From positions 1-54,467 of the forward strand of contig NW_003116231.1 of assembly GCF_000003605.2 (NCBI RefSeq): 54,467 bases of DNA, read 5' to 3'. Below are positions 26,111-40,117 of the stretch, piece after piece. Within the stretch, counting starts at the first letter, position 1; the number at the start of each line of letters is the position of its first letter. The DNA comes from Saccoglossus kowalevskii. Its lineage: Eukaryota > Hemichordata > Enteropneusta > Harrimaniidae. The position numbers and the translations under genes were made by a program. The notes beneath the pieces are model-generated. The model ran no database searches. It saw only the letters and a program-made list of their open reading frames with translations, and was not told the origin of the DNA.

Positions 26111-29100
26111 ACTGACTTCGTCCGAAATGACTGTGACTACTACGTTACGGCTATCTTGGTCAAATGACTTCCCCCAACTGACTGTGACTACTGTGTGACG
26201 GCTATCTTGGTCAATTGACTTCGTCCGAAATGACTTTGACTACTGTGTGACGGCTATCTTGGTCAACTGACTTCGTCCGAAATGACTGTGACTACTGTGT
26301 TACGGCTATCTTGGTCAAATGACTTCCTCTCAACTGACTGTGACTACTGTGTGACGGCTATCTTGGTCAACTGACTTTATCCGAAATGACTGTGACTACT
26401 GTGTTATGGCTATCTTGGTCAAATGACTTCGTCCGAAATGACTGTGACTACTGTGTGACGGCTATCTTGGCCAATTGACTTCGTCCGAAATGACTGTGAC
26501 TACTGTGTTACGGCTATCTTGGTCAAATGACTTCCTCTCAACTGACTGTGACTACAGTGAGACGGCTATCTTGTTCAACTGACTTTCTCCCAACTGACTG
26601 TGACTACTGTGTGACGGCTATCTCGTTCAACTGACTTCCCCCAACTGACTGTGACTACTGTGTGACGGCATTCTAATTCAACTGACTTCCTCCCAACTGG
26701 CAATGACTACTGTGTGATGGCTATCTCGTTCAACTGACTTTCTCCCAACTGACTGTGACTACTGTGTGACGGCTATCTTGGTCAAATGACTTCCTCCCAA
26801 CTGACTGTGACTACTGTGTGATGGCTATCTCGTTCAACTGACTTCCCCCAACTGACTGTGACTACTGTGTGACGGCTATCTTGGTCAACTGACTTCGTCC
26901 GAAATGACTTTGACTACTGTGTGACGGCTATCTTGGTCAACTGACTTCGTCCGAAATGACTGTGACTACTGTGTTACGGCTATCTTGGTCAAATGACTTC
27001 CTCTCAAGTGACTGTGACTACTGTGTGATGGCTATCTTGGTCAACTGACTTCATCCGAAATGACTGTGACTACTGTGTTATGGCTATCTTGGTCAAATGA
27101 CTTCGTCCGAAATGACTGTGACTACTGTGTGACGGCTATCTTGGTCAACTGACTTCGTCCGAAATGACTGTGACTACTGTGTTACGGCTATCTTGGTCAA
27201 TTGACTTTCCTCTCAACTGACTGTGACTACAGTGAGATGGCTATCTTGTTCAACTGACTTTCTCCCACTGACTGTGACTACTGTGTGACGACTATCTCGT
27301 TCACTGACTTCATCCCAACTGACTGTGACTACTGTGTGACGACTATCTCGTTCAACTGACTTCATCCCAACTGACTGTGACTACTGTGTGACGACTATCT
27401 CGTTCAACTGACCCTCTCGCAACTGGCTGTGACTACTGTGTTATGGCTATCTCATTTAACTTACTTCCTCTTAATGTACTTTGACTACTGTGTGACGGTT
27501 AACTCGTTCAACTGACTGTGACTACTGTTAGATGGCTATCTCGTTCAACTGACATCCTCCCAACTGACTGTGACTACTTTGTGACGGCTATCTCGTTCAA
27601 CTGACATCCTCCCAACTGACTGTGACTACTGTGTGACGACTATCTCGTTCAACTGACCCTCTCCCAACTGACTGTGACTACTGTGTGATGGCTATCTCGT
27701 TCAACTGACATCCTCCCAACTGACTGTGACTACTGTGTGACGGCAATCTCGTTCAACTGACTTCCCCCAACTGACTGTGACTACTGTGTGACGGCTATCT
27801 CGTTCAACTGACTTTCCCCAACGGACTGTGACTACTGTGTGACGGCTATCTCGTTCAACTGACATCACCCCAACTGACTGTGACTACTGTTTGACGGCTA
27901 TCTCGTTCAACTGACTTCCTCCCAACTGACTGTGACTACTGTGTGACGGCTATCTCGTTCAACTGACATCCTCCCAACTGACTGTGACTACTGTTGGATG
28001 GCTATCTCGTTCAACTGACATCCTCCCAACTGACTGTGACTACTGTGTGACGGCTATCTCGTTCAACTGACTTCCCCCAACTGACTGTGACTACTGTGTG
28101 ACGGCTATCTCGTTCAACTGACTTTCCCCAACGGACTGTGACTACTGTGTGACGGCTATCTCGTTCAACTGACTTCCTCCCAACTGACTGTGACTACTGT
28201 GTGACGGCTATCTTGGTCAAATGACTTCCTCTCAACTGACTGTGACTACTGTGTGACGGCTATCTCGTTCAACTGACTTCCTCCCAACTGACTGTGACTA
28301 CTGTGTGACGGCTATCTTGGTCAAATGACTTCCTCTCAACTGACTGTGACTACTGTGTGACGACTATCTCGTTCAACTGACTTTCTCTCAACTGACTGTG
28401 ACTACTGTGTGACGGCTATCTCGTTCAACTGACTTCCCCCAACTGACTGTGACTACTGTGTGACGGCTACCTTGGTCAACTGACTTCGTCCGAAATGACT
28501 GTGACTACTGTGTGACGGCTATCTTGGTCAACTGACTTCGTCCGAAATGACTGTGACTACTGTGTTACGGCTATCTTGGTCAAATGACTTCCTCTCAACT
28601 GACTGTGACTACTGTGTGACAGCTATCTTGGTCAACTGACTTCATCCGAAATGACTGTGACTACTGTGTTACGGCTATCTTGGTCAAATGACTTCGTCCG
28701 AAATGACTGTGACTACTGTGTGACGGTTATCTCGTTCAACTGACTTCCTCCCAACTGACTGTGACTACTGTGTGACGGCTATCTTGGTCAAATGACTTCC
28801 TCCCAACTGACTGTGACTACTGTGTGACGGCTATCTCGTTCAACTGACTTCCCCCAACTGACTGTGACTACTGTGTGACGACTATCTTGGTCAACTGACT
28901 TCGTCCGAAATGACTTTGACTACTGTGTGACGGCTATCTTGGTCAACTGACTTCGTCCGAAATGACTGTGACTACTGTGTTACGGCTATCTTGGTCAAAT
29001 GACTTCCTCTCAACTGACTGTGACTACTGTGTGACGGCTATCTCGTTCAACTGACTTCCCCCAACTGACTGTGACTACTGTGTGACGGCTATCTTGGTCA

Positions 29101-31459
29101 AATGACTTCCTCTCAACTGACTGTGACTACTGTGTGACGACTATCTCGTTCAACTGACTTTCTCTCAACTGACTGTGACTACTGTGTGACGGCTATCTCG
29201 TTCAACTGACTTCCCCCAACTGACTGTGACTACTGTGTGACGGCTACCTTGGTCAACTGACTTCGTCCGAAATGACTGTGACTACTGTGTGACGGCTATC
29301 TTGGTCAACTGACTTCGTCCGAAATGACTGTGACTACTGTGTTACGGCTATCTTGGTCAAATGACTTCGTCCGAAATGACTGTGACTACTGTGTGACGGC
29401 TATCTCGTTCAACTGACTTCCTCCCAACTGACTGTGACTACTGTGTGACGGCTATCTTGGTCAAATGACTTCCTCTCAACTGACTGTGACTACTGTGTGA
29501 CAGCTATCTTGGTCAACTGACTTCATCCGAAATGACTGTGACTACTGTGTTACGGTTATCTTGGTCAAATGACTTCGTCCGAAATGACTGTGACTACTGT
29601 GTGACGGCTATCTCGTTCAACTGACTTCCTCCCTACTGACTGTGACTACTGTGTGACGGCTATCTTGGTCAAATGACTTCCTCCCAACTGACTGTGACTA
29701 CTGTGTGACAGCTATCTCATTCAACTGACTTCCCCCAACTGACTGTGACTACTGTGTGACGACTATCTTGGTCAACTGACTTCGTCCGAAATGACTTTGA
29801 CTACTGTGTGACGGCTATCTTGGTCAACTGACTTCGTCCGAAATGACTGTGACTACTGTGTTATGGCTATCTTGGTCAAATGACTTCCTCTCAACTGACT
29901 GTGACTACTGTGTGACGGCTATCTTGGTCAAATGACTTCATCCGAAATGACTGTGACTACTGTGTTATGGCTATCTTGGTCAAATGACTTCGTCCGAAAT
30001 GACTGTGACTACTGTGTGACGGCTATCTTGGTCAACTGACTTCGTCCGAAATGACTGTGACTACTGTGTTACGGCTATCTTGGTCAAATGACTTCCTCTC
30101 AACTGACTGTGACTACAGTGAGACGGCTATCTTGTTCAACTGACTTTCTCCCAACTGACTGTGACTACTGTGTGACGGCTATCTCGTTCAACTGACTTCC
30201 CCCAACTGACTGTGACTACTGTGTGACGGCTTTCTAATTCAACTGACTTCCTCCCAACTGGCAATGACTACTGTGTGATGGCTATCTCGTTCAACTGACT
30301 TTCTCCCAACTGACTGTGACTACTGTGTGACAGCTATCTCGTTCAACTGACTTTCTCCCAACTGACTGTGACTACTGTGTGACAGCTTTCTCGTTCAACT
30401 GACTTCCTCCCAACTGACTGTGACTACTGTGTGACACCTATCTTGGTCAACTGACTTCGTCCGAAATGACTGCGACTACTGTGTGATGGCTATCTCGTTC
30501 AACTGACTTCCTCCCAACTGACTGTGACTACTGTGTGACGACTATCTCGTTCAACTGACTTCATCCCAACTGACGGTGACTACTGTGTGACGACTATCTC
30601 GTTCAACTGACTTCATCCCAACTGACTGTGACTACTGTGTGACGACTATCTCGTTCAACTGACCCTCTCGCAACTGGCTGTGACTACTGTGTTACGGCTA
30701 TCTCATTCAACTTACTTCCTCCTAATGTACTTTGACTACTGTGTGACGGTTAACTCGTTCAACTGACTGTGACTACTGTTAGACGGCTATCTCGTTCAAC
30801 TGACTTCCCCCAACTGACAGTGACTACTGTGTGACGACTATCTTGGTCAACTGACTTCGTCCGAAATGACTTTGACTACTGTGTGACGGCTATCTTGGTC
30901 AACTGACTTCGTCCGAAATGACTGTGACTACTGTGTTATGGCTATCTTGGTCAAATGACTTCCTCTCAACTGACTGTGACTACTGTGTGACGGCTATCTT
31001 GGTCAAATGACTTCATCCGAAATGACTGTGACTACTGTGTTATGGCTATCTTGGTCAAATGACTTCGTCCGAAATGACTGTGACTACTGTGTGACGGCTA
31101 TCTTGGTCAACTGACTTCGTCCGAAATGACTGTGACTACTGTGTTACGGCTATCTTGGTCAAATGACTTCCTCTCAACTGACTGTGACTACAGTGAGACG
31201 GCTATCTTGTTCAACTGACTTTCTCCCAACTGACTGTGACTACTGTGTGACGGCTATCTCGTTCAACTGACTTTCTCCCAACTGACTGTGACTACTGTGT
31301 GACAGCTTTCTCGTTCAACTGACTTCCTCCCAACTGACTGTGACTACTGTGTGACACCTATCTTGGTCAACTGACTTCGTCCGAAATGACTGCGACTACT
31401 GTGTGATGGCTATCTCGTTCAACTGACTTCCTCCCAACTGACTGTGACTACTGTGTGAC

Positions 31460-31908
31460 GGCTGTCTCATTTAATATACTTCCTCCCAACTGACTGTGAA
31501 TACTGCGCGACGGCTCTCTCATTCAACTGACTTCCTCCAAACTGATTGTGACTACTGTGTGACGACTATGTCGTTCAACTGACCTTTCTCCCAACTGACT
31601 GTGACTACTGTGTTACGGCTATCTCATTCAACTGACTTCCTCTCAACGTACTGTGACTACTGTGTGACAGGTGTCTTGTTCAACTGACTTTTTCCCAACT
31701 GACTGTAACTACTGTGTGACGACTGTTTTATTCTACTGACTTCCTCCCAACTGGCTTTGACTACTGTGTGACGGCTGTCTCATTTAATAGACTTCCTCCC
31801 AACTGACTGTGAATACTGTGCGATGGCTCTCTCGTTCAACTGACTTCCTGTGAACTGACTTGACTACTGTGCGATGGCTCTCTCATACAACTGACTTCCC
31901 CCAACTGA
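31460..31908 (+). repeat. Diverged cassette A (partial)
   Basis: The monomers here are still about 52 bp but carry many changes not seen elsewhere: TCATTTAATATAC, GAATACTGCGCGACGG, CTCCAAACTGATTG, TCTCAACGTACTG, GACAGGTGTCTTG, GACTGTTTTATTCTAC, TCATTTAATAGAC, and CTGTGAACTGACTTGAC (a slightly short unit). The copy matches cassettes B-D in order but lacks their left part. It has one extra T in GACCTTTCTCCC, which shifts its offset to B from 6,432 to 6,431. Flanks on both sides are ordinary array monomers. Confidence 0.9.
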
Positions 31909-32165
31909 CTGTGACTACTGTGTGACGGCTATCTTGGTCAACTGACTTCGTCCGAAATGACTTTGACTACTGTGTGACGGCTATCTTGGTCAAATGACTT
32001 CCTCTCAACTGACTGTGACTGCAGTGAGATGGCTATCTTGTTCGACTGACTTCCTCCCAACTGACTGTGACTACTGTGTGACGGCTATCTCGTTCAACTG
32101 ACTTCCCCCAACTGACTGTGACTACTGTGTGACGGCTTTCTAATTCAACTGACTTCCTCCCAACT

Positions 32166-32632
32166 GGCAATGACTACTGTGTGATGGCTATCTCGTTCAA
32201 CTGACTTTCTCCCAACTGACTGTGACTACTGTGTGACGGCTATCTTGGTCAAATGACTTCCTCCCAACTGACTGTGACTACTGTGTGACGGCTATCTCGT
32301 TCAACTGACTTCCCCCAACTGACTGTGACTACTGTGTGACGGCTATCTTGGTCAACTGACTTCGTCCGAAATGACTTTGACTACTGTGTGACGGCTATCT
32401 TGGTCAACTGACTTCGTCCGAAATGACTGTGACTACTGTGTTATGGCTATCTTGGTCAAATGGCTTCCTCTCAACTGACTGTGACTACTATGTGACGGCT
32501 ATCTTGGTCAACTGACTTCATCCGAAATGACTGTGACTACTGTGTTATGGCTATCTTGGTCAAATGACTTCGTCCGATATGACTGTGACTACTGTGTGAC
32601 GGCTTTCTAATTCAACTGACTTCCTCCCAACT
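32166..32632 (+). repeat. 467-bp nine-monomer higher-order unit, copy 3
   Basis: Same tag spacing and order as at 9522, including the private GATATG at 32576. It lies at constant offset 22,644 from copy 1 and is part of the long duplicated block described separately. Confidence 0.88.
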
Positions 32633-35600
32633 GGCAATGACTACTGTGTGATGGCTATCTCGTTCAACTGACTTTCTCCCAACTGACTGTGACTACTGTG
32701 TGACGGCTATCTCGTTCAACTGACTTTCTCCCAACTGACTGTGACTACTGTGTGACAGCTTTCTCGTTCAACTGACTTCCTCCCAACTGACTGTGACTAC
32801 TGTGTGACACCTATCTTGGTCAACTGACTTCGTCCGAAATGACTGCGACTACTGTGTGATGGCTATCTCGTTCAACTGACTTCCTCCCAACTGACTGTGA
32901 CTACTGTGTGACGACTATCTCGTTCAACTGACTTCATCCCAACTGACTGTGACTACTGTGTGACGACTATCTCGTTCAACTGACTTCATCCCAACTGACT
33001 GTGACTACTGTGTGACGACTATCTCGTTCAACTGACCCTCTCGCAACTGGCTGTGACTACTGTGTTACGGCTATCTCATTTAACTTACTTCCTCCTAATG
33101 TACTTTGACTACTGTGTGACGGTTAACTCGTTCAACTGAGTGTGACTACTGTTAGACGGCTATCTCGTTCAACTGACATCCTCCCAACTGACTGTGACTA
33201 CTTTGTGACGGCTATCTCGTTCAACTGACATCCTCCCAACTGACTGTGACTACTGTGTGACGGCTATCTTGGTCAACTGACTGCATCCGAAATGACTGTG
33301 ACTACTGTGTTATGGCTATCTTGGTCAAATGACTTCGTCCGATATGACTGTGACTACTGTGTGACGGCTTTCTAATTCAACTGACTTCCTCCCAACTGGC
33401 AATGATTACTGTGTGATGGCTATCTCGTTCAACTGACTTTCTCCCAACTGACTGTGACTACTGTGTGACGGCTATCTCGTTCAACTGACTTTCTCCCAAC
33501 TGACTGTGACTACTGTGTGACAGCTTTCTCGTTCAACTGACTTCCTCCCAACTGACTGTGACTACTGTGTGACACCTATCTTGGTCAACTGACTTCGTCC
33601 GAAATGACTGCGACTACTGTGTGATGGCTATCTCGTTCAACTGACTTCCTCCCAACTGACTGTGACTACTGTGTGACGACTATCTCGTTCAACTGACTTC
33701 ATCCCAACTGACTGTGACTACTGTGTGACGACTATCTCGTTCAACTGACTTCATCCCAACTGACTGTGACTACTGTGTGACGACTATCTCGTTCAACTGA
33801 CCCTCTCGCAACTGGCTGTGACTACTGTGTTACGGCTATCTCATTTAACTTACTTCCTCCTAATGTACTTTGACTACTGTGTGACGGTTAACTCGTTCAA
33901 CTGACTGTGACTACTGTTAGACGGCTATCTCGTTCAACTGACATCCTCCCAACTGACTGTGACTACTTTGTGATGGCTATCTCGTTCAACTGACATCCTC
34001 CCAACTGACTGTGACTACTGTGTGACGACTATCTCGTTCAACTGACCCTCTCCCAACTGGCTGTGACTACTGTGTTACGGCTATCTCATTCAATTTACTT
34101 CCTTCTAATGTACTTTGACTACTGTGCGACGGTTAACTCGTTCAACTGACTGTGACTACTGTGTGACGGCTATCTCGTTCAACTGACATCCTCCCAACTG
34201 ACTGTGACTACTGTGTGACGGCTATCTCGTTCAACTGACATCCTCCCAACTGACTGTGACTACTGTGTGACGGCTATCTCGTTCAACTGACTTCCTCCCA
34301 ACTGACTGTGACTACTGTGTGACGGCTATCTCGTTCAACTGACATCCTCCCAACTGACTGTGACTACTGTGTGATGGCTATCTCGTTCAACTGACATCCT
34401 ACCAACTGACTGTGACTACTGTGTGACGGCTATCTCGTTCAACTGACTTCCCCCAACTGACTGTGACTACTGTGTGACGGCTATCTCGTTCAACTGACTT
34501 TCCCCAACGGACTGTGACTACTGTGTGACGGCTATCTCGTTCAACTGACTTCCTCCACAACTGACTGTGACTACTGTGTGACGGCTATCTTGGTCAAATG
34601 ACTTCCTCTCAACTGACTGTGACTACTGTGTGACGGCTATCTCGTTCAACTGACTTCCTCCCAACTGACTGTGACTACTGTGTTACGGCTATCTTGGTCA
34701 AATGACTTCCTCTCAACTGACTGTGACTACTGTGTGACGACTATCTCGTTCAACTGACTTTCTCTCAACTGGCTGTGACTACTGTGTGACGGCTATCTCG
34801 TTCAACTGACTTCCCCCAACTGACTGTGACTACTGTGTGACGGCTACCTTGGTCAACTGACTTCGTCCGAAATGACTGTGACTACTGTGTGACGGCTATC
34901 TTGGTCAACTGACTTCGTCCGAAATGACTGTGACTACTGTGTTACGGCTATCTTGGTCAAATGACTTCCTCTCAACTGACTGTGACTACTGTGTGACAGC
35001 TATCTTGGTCAACTGACTTCATCCGAAATGACTGTGACTACTGTGTTACGGCTATCTTGGTCAAATGACTTCGTCCGAAATGAATGTGACTACTGTGTGA
35101 CGGCTATCTCGTTCAACTGACTTCCTCCCAACTGACTGTGACTACTGTGTGACGGCTATCTTGGTCAAATGACTTCCTCCCAACTGACTGTGACTACTGT
35201 GTGATGGCTATCTCGTTCAACTGACTTCCCCCAACTGACTGTGACTACTGTGTGACGACTATCTTGGTCAACTGACTTCGTCCGAAATGACTTTGACTAC
35301 TGTGTGATGGCTATCTTGGTCAACTGACTTCGTCCGAAATGACTGTGACTACTGTGTTACGGCTATCTTGGTCAAATGACTTCCTCTCAACTGACTGTGA
35401 CTACTGTGTGACGGCTATCTTGGTCAAATGACTTCATCCGAAATGACTGTAACTACTGTGTTATGGCTATCTTGGTCAAATGACTTCGTCCGAAATGACT
35501 GTGACTACTGTGTGACGGCTATCTTGGTCAACTGACTTCGTCCGAAATGACTGTGACTACTGTGTTACGGCTATCTTGGTCAAATGACTTCCTCTCAACT

Positions 35601-35966
35601 GACTGTGACTACAGTGAGACGGCTATCTTGTTCAACTGACTTTCTCCCAACTGACTGTGACTACTGTGTGATGGCTATCTCGTTCAACTGACTTCCCCCA
35701 ACTGACTGTGACTACTGTGTGACGGCTTTCTAATTCAACTGACTTCCTCCCAACTGGCAATGACTACTGTGTGATGGCTATCTCGTTCAACTGACTTTCT
35801 CCCAACTGACTGTGACTACTGTGTGACGGCTATCTCGTTCAACTGACTTTCTCCCAACTGACTGTGACTACTGTGTGACAGCTTTCTCGTTCAACTGACT
35901 TCCTCCCAACTGACTGTGACTACTGTGTGACACCTATCTCATTCAACTGACTTCGTCCGAAATGAC

Positions 35967-36018
35967 TGCGACTACTGTGCGACGGTTAACTCGTTCAACT
36001 GACTTCCTCCCAACTGAC
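35967..36018 (+). repeat. Full-length GGTTAACTCG monomer (lacks the 15-bp deletion)
   Basis: This is the only GGTTAACTCG unit I found that keeps the 15 bp between the CAACTGAC copies: the tag at 35984 is followed by TTCAACTGACTTCCTCCC. Downstream it aligns with the short form at 52356 at offset 16,357, a relation that continues for about 0.7 kb and includes two shared private TCCTACC variants (36265 with 52622, 36575 with 52932). Upstream the monomers differ: the unit before it has CGTCCGAAATGACTGCGAC instead of CTAATGTAC. It is therefore a recombinant joint or a repaired copy, not necessarily the ancestor. Confidence 0.8.
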
Positions 36019-37596
36019 TGTGACTACTGTGTGACGGCTATCTCGTTCAACTGACATCCTCCCAACTGACTGTGACTACTGTGTGACGGCTATCTCGTTC
36101 AACTGACATCCTCCCAACTGACTGTGACTACTGTGTGACGGCTATCTCGTTCAACTGACTTCCTCCCAACTGACTGTGACTACTGTGTGACGGCTATCTC
36201 GTTCAACTGACATCCTCCCAACTGACTGTGACTACTGTGTGATGGCTATCTCGTTCAACTGACATCCTACCAACTGACTGTGACTACTGTGTGACGGCTA
36301 TCTCGTTCAACTGACTTCCCCCAACTGACTGTGACTACTGTGTGACGGCTATCTCGTTCAACTGACTTTCCCCAACGGACTGTGACTACTGTGTGACGGC
36401 TATCTCGTTCAACTGACTTCCTCCCAACTGACTGTGACTACTGTGTGACGGCTATCTTGGTCAAATGACTTCCTCTCAACTGACTGTGACTACTGTGTGA
36501 CGGCTATCTCGTTCAACTGACTTCCTCCCAACTGACTGTGACTACTTTGTGACGGCTATCTCGTTCAACTGACATCCTACCAACTGACTGTGACTACTGT
36601 GTGACGGCTATCTTGGTCAACTGACTGCATCCGAAATGACTTTGACTACTGTGTGACGACTATCTCGTTCAACTGACTTTCTCTCAACTGACTGTGACTA
36701 CTGTGTGACGGCTATCTCGTTCAACTGACTTCCCCCAACTGACTGTGACTACTGTGTGACGGCTACCTTGGTCAACTGACTTCGTCCGAAATGACTGTGA
36801 CTACTGTGTGACGGCTATCTTGGTCAACTGACTTCGTCCGAAATGACTGTGACTACTGTGTTACGGCTATCTTGGTCAAATGACTTCCTCTCAACTGACT
36901 GTGACTACAGTGAGACGGCTATCTTGTTCAACTGACTTTCTCCCAACTGACTGTGACTACTGTGTGACGGCTATCTCGTTCAACTGACTTCCCCCAACTG
37001 ACTGTGACTACTGTGTGACGCCTTTCTAATTCAACTGACTTCCTCCCAACTGGCAATGACTACTGTGTGATGGCTATCTCGTTCAACTGACTTTCTCCCA
37101 ACTGACTGTGACTACTGTGTGACGGCTATCTCGTTCAACTGACTTTCTCCCAACTGACTGTGACTACTGTGTGACAGCTTTCTCGTTCAACTGACTTCCT
37201 CCCAACTGACTGTGACTACTGTGTGACACCTATCTTGGTCAACTGACTTCGTCCGAAATGACTGCGACTACTGTGTGATGGCTATCTCGTTCAACTGACT
37301 TCCTCCCAACTGACTGTGACTACTGTGTGACGACTATCTCGTTCAACTGACTTCATCCCAACTGACTGTGACTACTGTGTGACGACTATCTCGTTCAACT
37401 GACTTCATCCCAACTGACTGTGACTACTGTGTGACGACTATCTCGTTCAACTGACCCTCTCGCAACTGGCTGTGACTACTGTGTTACGGCTATCTCATTC
37501 AACTTACTTCCTCCTAATGTACTTTGACTACTGTGTGACAGTTAACTCGTTCAACTGACTGTGACTACTGTTAGACGGCTATCTCGTTCAACTGAC

Positions 37597-38339
37597 AACC
37601 TCCCAACTGACTGTGATTACTATGTGACGGCTATCTCATTCAACTGACATCCTCCCAACTGACTATGACTACTGTGTGACGGCTGTTTCATTCAACTGAT
37701 GACTTCCTCCCAACTGTCTATGACTACTGTGTGATGGCTATCTCGCTCAACTGACTTCGTCAAAAATGACTGCGACAACTGTGTGAAGGCTATCTCACTC
37801 AACTGACTTCATCCCAACTGACTGTGACTACAGTGTGACGGCTGTCTCATTCAAGTGACTTCCTCCCAACTGACTTTGACTACTGTGTGACGGCTGTCTC
37901 ATTTAATATACTTCCTCCCAACTGACTGTGAATACTGCGCGACGGCTCTCTCATTCAACTGACTTCCTCCAAACTGATTGTGACTACTGTGTGACGACTA
38001 TGTCGTTCAACTGACCTTCTCCCAACTGACTGTGACTACTGTGTTACGGCTATCTCATTCAACTGACTTCCTCTCAACGTACTGTGACTACTGTGTGACA
38101 GGTGTCTTGTTCAACTGACTTTTTCCCAATTGACTGTAACTACTGTGTGACGACTGTTTTATTCTACTGACTTCCTCCCAACTGGCTTTGACTACTGTGT
38201 GACGGCTGTCTCATTTAATAGACTTCCTCCCAACTGACTGTGAATACTGTGCGATGGCTCTCTCGTTCAACTGACTTCCTGTGAACTGACTTGACTACTG
38301 TGCGATGGCTCTCTCATTCAACTGACTTCCTCCAACTGA
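37597..38339 (+). repeat. Diverged cassette B
   Basis: This is a long copy of the diverged cassette. Its left part adds GATTACTATGTG, CTGACTATGAC, a CAACTGATGACTTCC unit with three extra bases, CTGTCTATGAC, CGTCAAAAATGACTGC and GTGAAGGCTATCTCACTC. It then runs through the same monomers as cassette A. It follows the short monomer tagged at 37540 and the GTTAGACGG unit. It differs from C and D by AACCTCCC at its start and shares TTAATATAC with A. Its last unit reads TTCCTCCAACTGAC, so it is one base short. Confidence 0.9.
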
Positions 38340-39090
38340 CTGTGACTACTGTGTGACGGCTATCTTGGTCAACTGACTTCGTCCGAAATGACTTTGACTA
38401 CTGTGTGACGGCTATCTTGGTCAAATGACTTCCTCTCAACTGACTGTGACTACTGTGTGACGGCTATCTTGGTCAAATGACTTCATCCGAAATGACTGTG
38501 ACTACTGTGTTATGGCTATCTTGGTCAAATGACTTCGTCCGAAATGACTGTGACTACTGTGTGACGGCTATCTTGGTCAACTGACTTCGTCCGAAATGAC
38601 TGTGACTACTGTGTTACGGCTATCTTGGTCAAATGACTTCCTCTCAACTGACTGTGACTACAGTGAGACGGCTATCTTGTTCAACTGACTTTCTCCCAAC
38701 TGACTGTGACTACTGTGTGACGGCTATCTCGTTCAACTGACTTTCTCCCAACTGACTGTGACTACTGTGTGACACCTATCTTGGTCAACTGACTTCGTCC
38801 GAAATGACTGCGACTACTGTGTGATGGCTATCTCGTTCAACTGACTTCCTCCCAACTGACTGTGACTACTGTGTGACGACTATCTCATTCAACTGACTTC
38901 ATCCCAACTGACTGTGACTACTGTGTGACGACAATCTCGTTCAACTGACCCTCTCGCAACTGGCTGTGACTACTGTGTTACGGCTATCTCATTCAACTTA
39001 CTTCCTCCTAATGTACTTTGACTACTGTGTGACGGTTAACTCGTTCAACTGACTGTGACTACTGTTAGACGGCTATCTCGTTCAACTGAC

Positions 39091-39796
39091 ATCCTCCCAA
39101 CTGACTGTGATTACTATGTGACGGCTATCTCATTCAACTGACATCCTCCCAACTGACTATGACTACTGTGTGACGGCTGTTTCATTCAACTGATGACTTC
39201 CTCCCAACTGTCTATGACTACTGTGTGATGGCTATCTCGCTCAACTGACTTCGTCAAAAATGACTGCAACTACTGTGTGAAGGCTATCTCACTCAACTGA
39301 CTTCATCCCAACTGACTGTGACTACAGTGTGACGGCTGTCTCATTCAAGTGACTTCCTCCCAACTGACTTTGACTACTGTGTGACGGCTGTCTCATTTAA
39401 TAGACTTCCTCCCAACTGACTGTGAATACTGCGCGACGGCTCTCTCATTCAACTGACTTCCTCCAAACTGATTGTGACTACTGTGTGACGACTATGTCGT
39501 TCAACTGACCTTCTCCCAACTGACTGTGACTACTGTGTTACGGCTATCTCATTCAACTGACTTCCTCTCAACGTACTGTGACTACTGTGTGACAGGTGTC
39601 TTGTTCAACTGACTTTTTCCCAACTGACTGTAACTACTGTGTGACGACTGTTTTATTCTACTGACTTCCTCCCAACTGGCTTTGACTACTGTGTGACGGC
39701 TGTCTCATTTAATAGACTTCCTCCCAACTGACTGTGAATACTGTGCGATGGCTCTCTCGTTCAACTGACTTCCTGTGAACTGACTTGACTACTGTG
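39091..39796 (+). repeat. Diverged cassette C
   Basis: Same monomer order as B, at offset 1,494, with private GACTGCAAC at about 39,262. It reads TTAATAGAC at both positions of that motif, as D does. It stops after CTGTGAACTGACTTGAC and joins directly to ordinary GTGTGATGG monomers, without the final GTGCGATGGCTCTC unit seen in A, B and D. Confidence 0.9.
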
Positions 39797-40117
39797 TGAT
39801 GGCTATCTCGTTCAACTGACTTCCTCCCAACTGACTGTGACTACTGTGTGACGACTATCTCGTTCAACTGACTTCATCCCATCTGACTGTGACTACTGTG
39901 TGACGACTATCTCGTTCAACTGACTTCATCCCAACTGACTGTGACTACTGTGTGACGACTATCTCGTTCAACTGACCCTCTCGCAACTGGCTGTGACTAC
40001 TGTGTTACGGCTATCTCATTCAACTTACTTCCTCCTAATGTACTTTGACTACTGTGTGACGGTTAACTCGTTCAACTGACTGTGACTACTGTTAGACGGC
40101 TATCTCGTTCAACTGAC

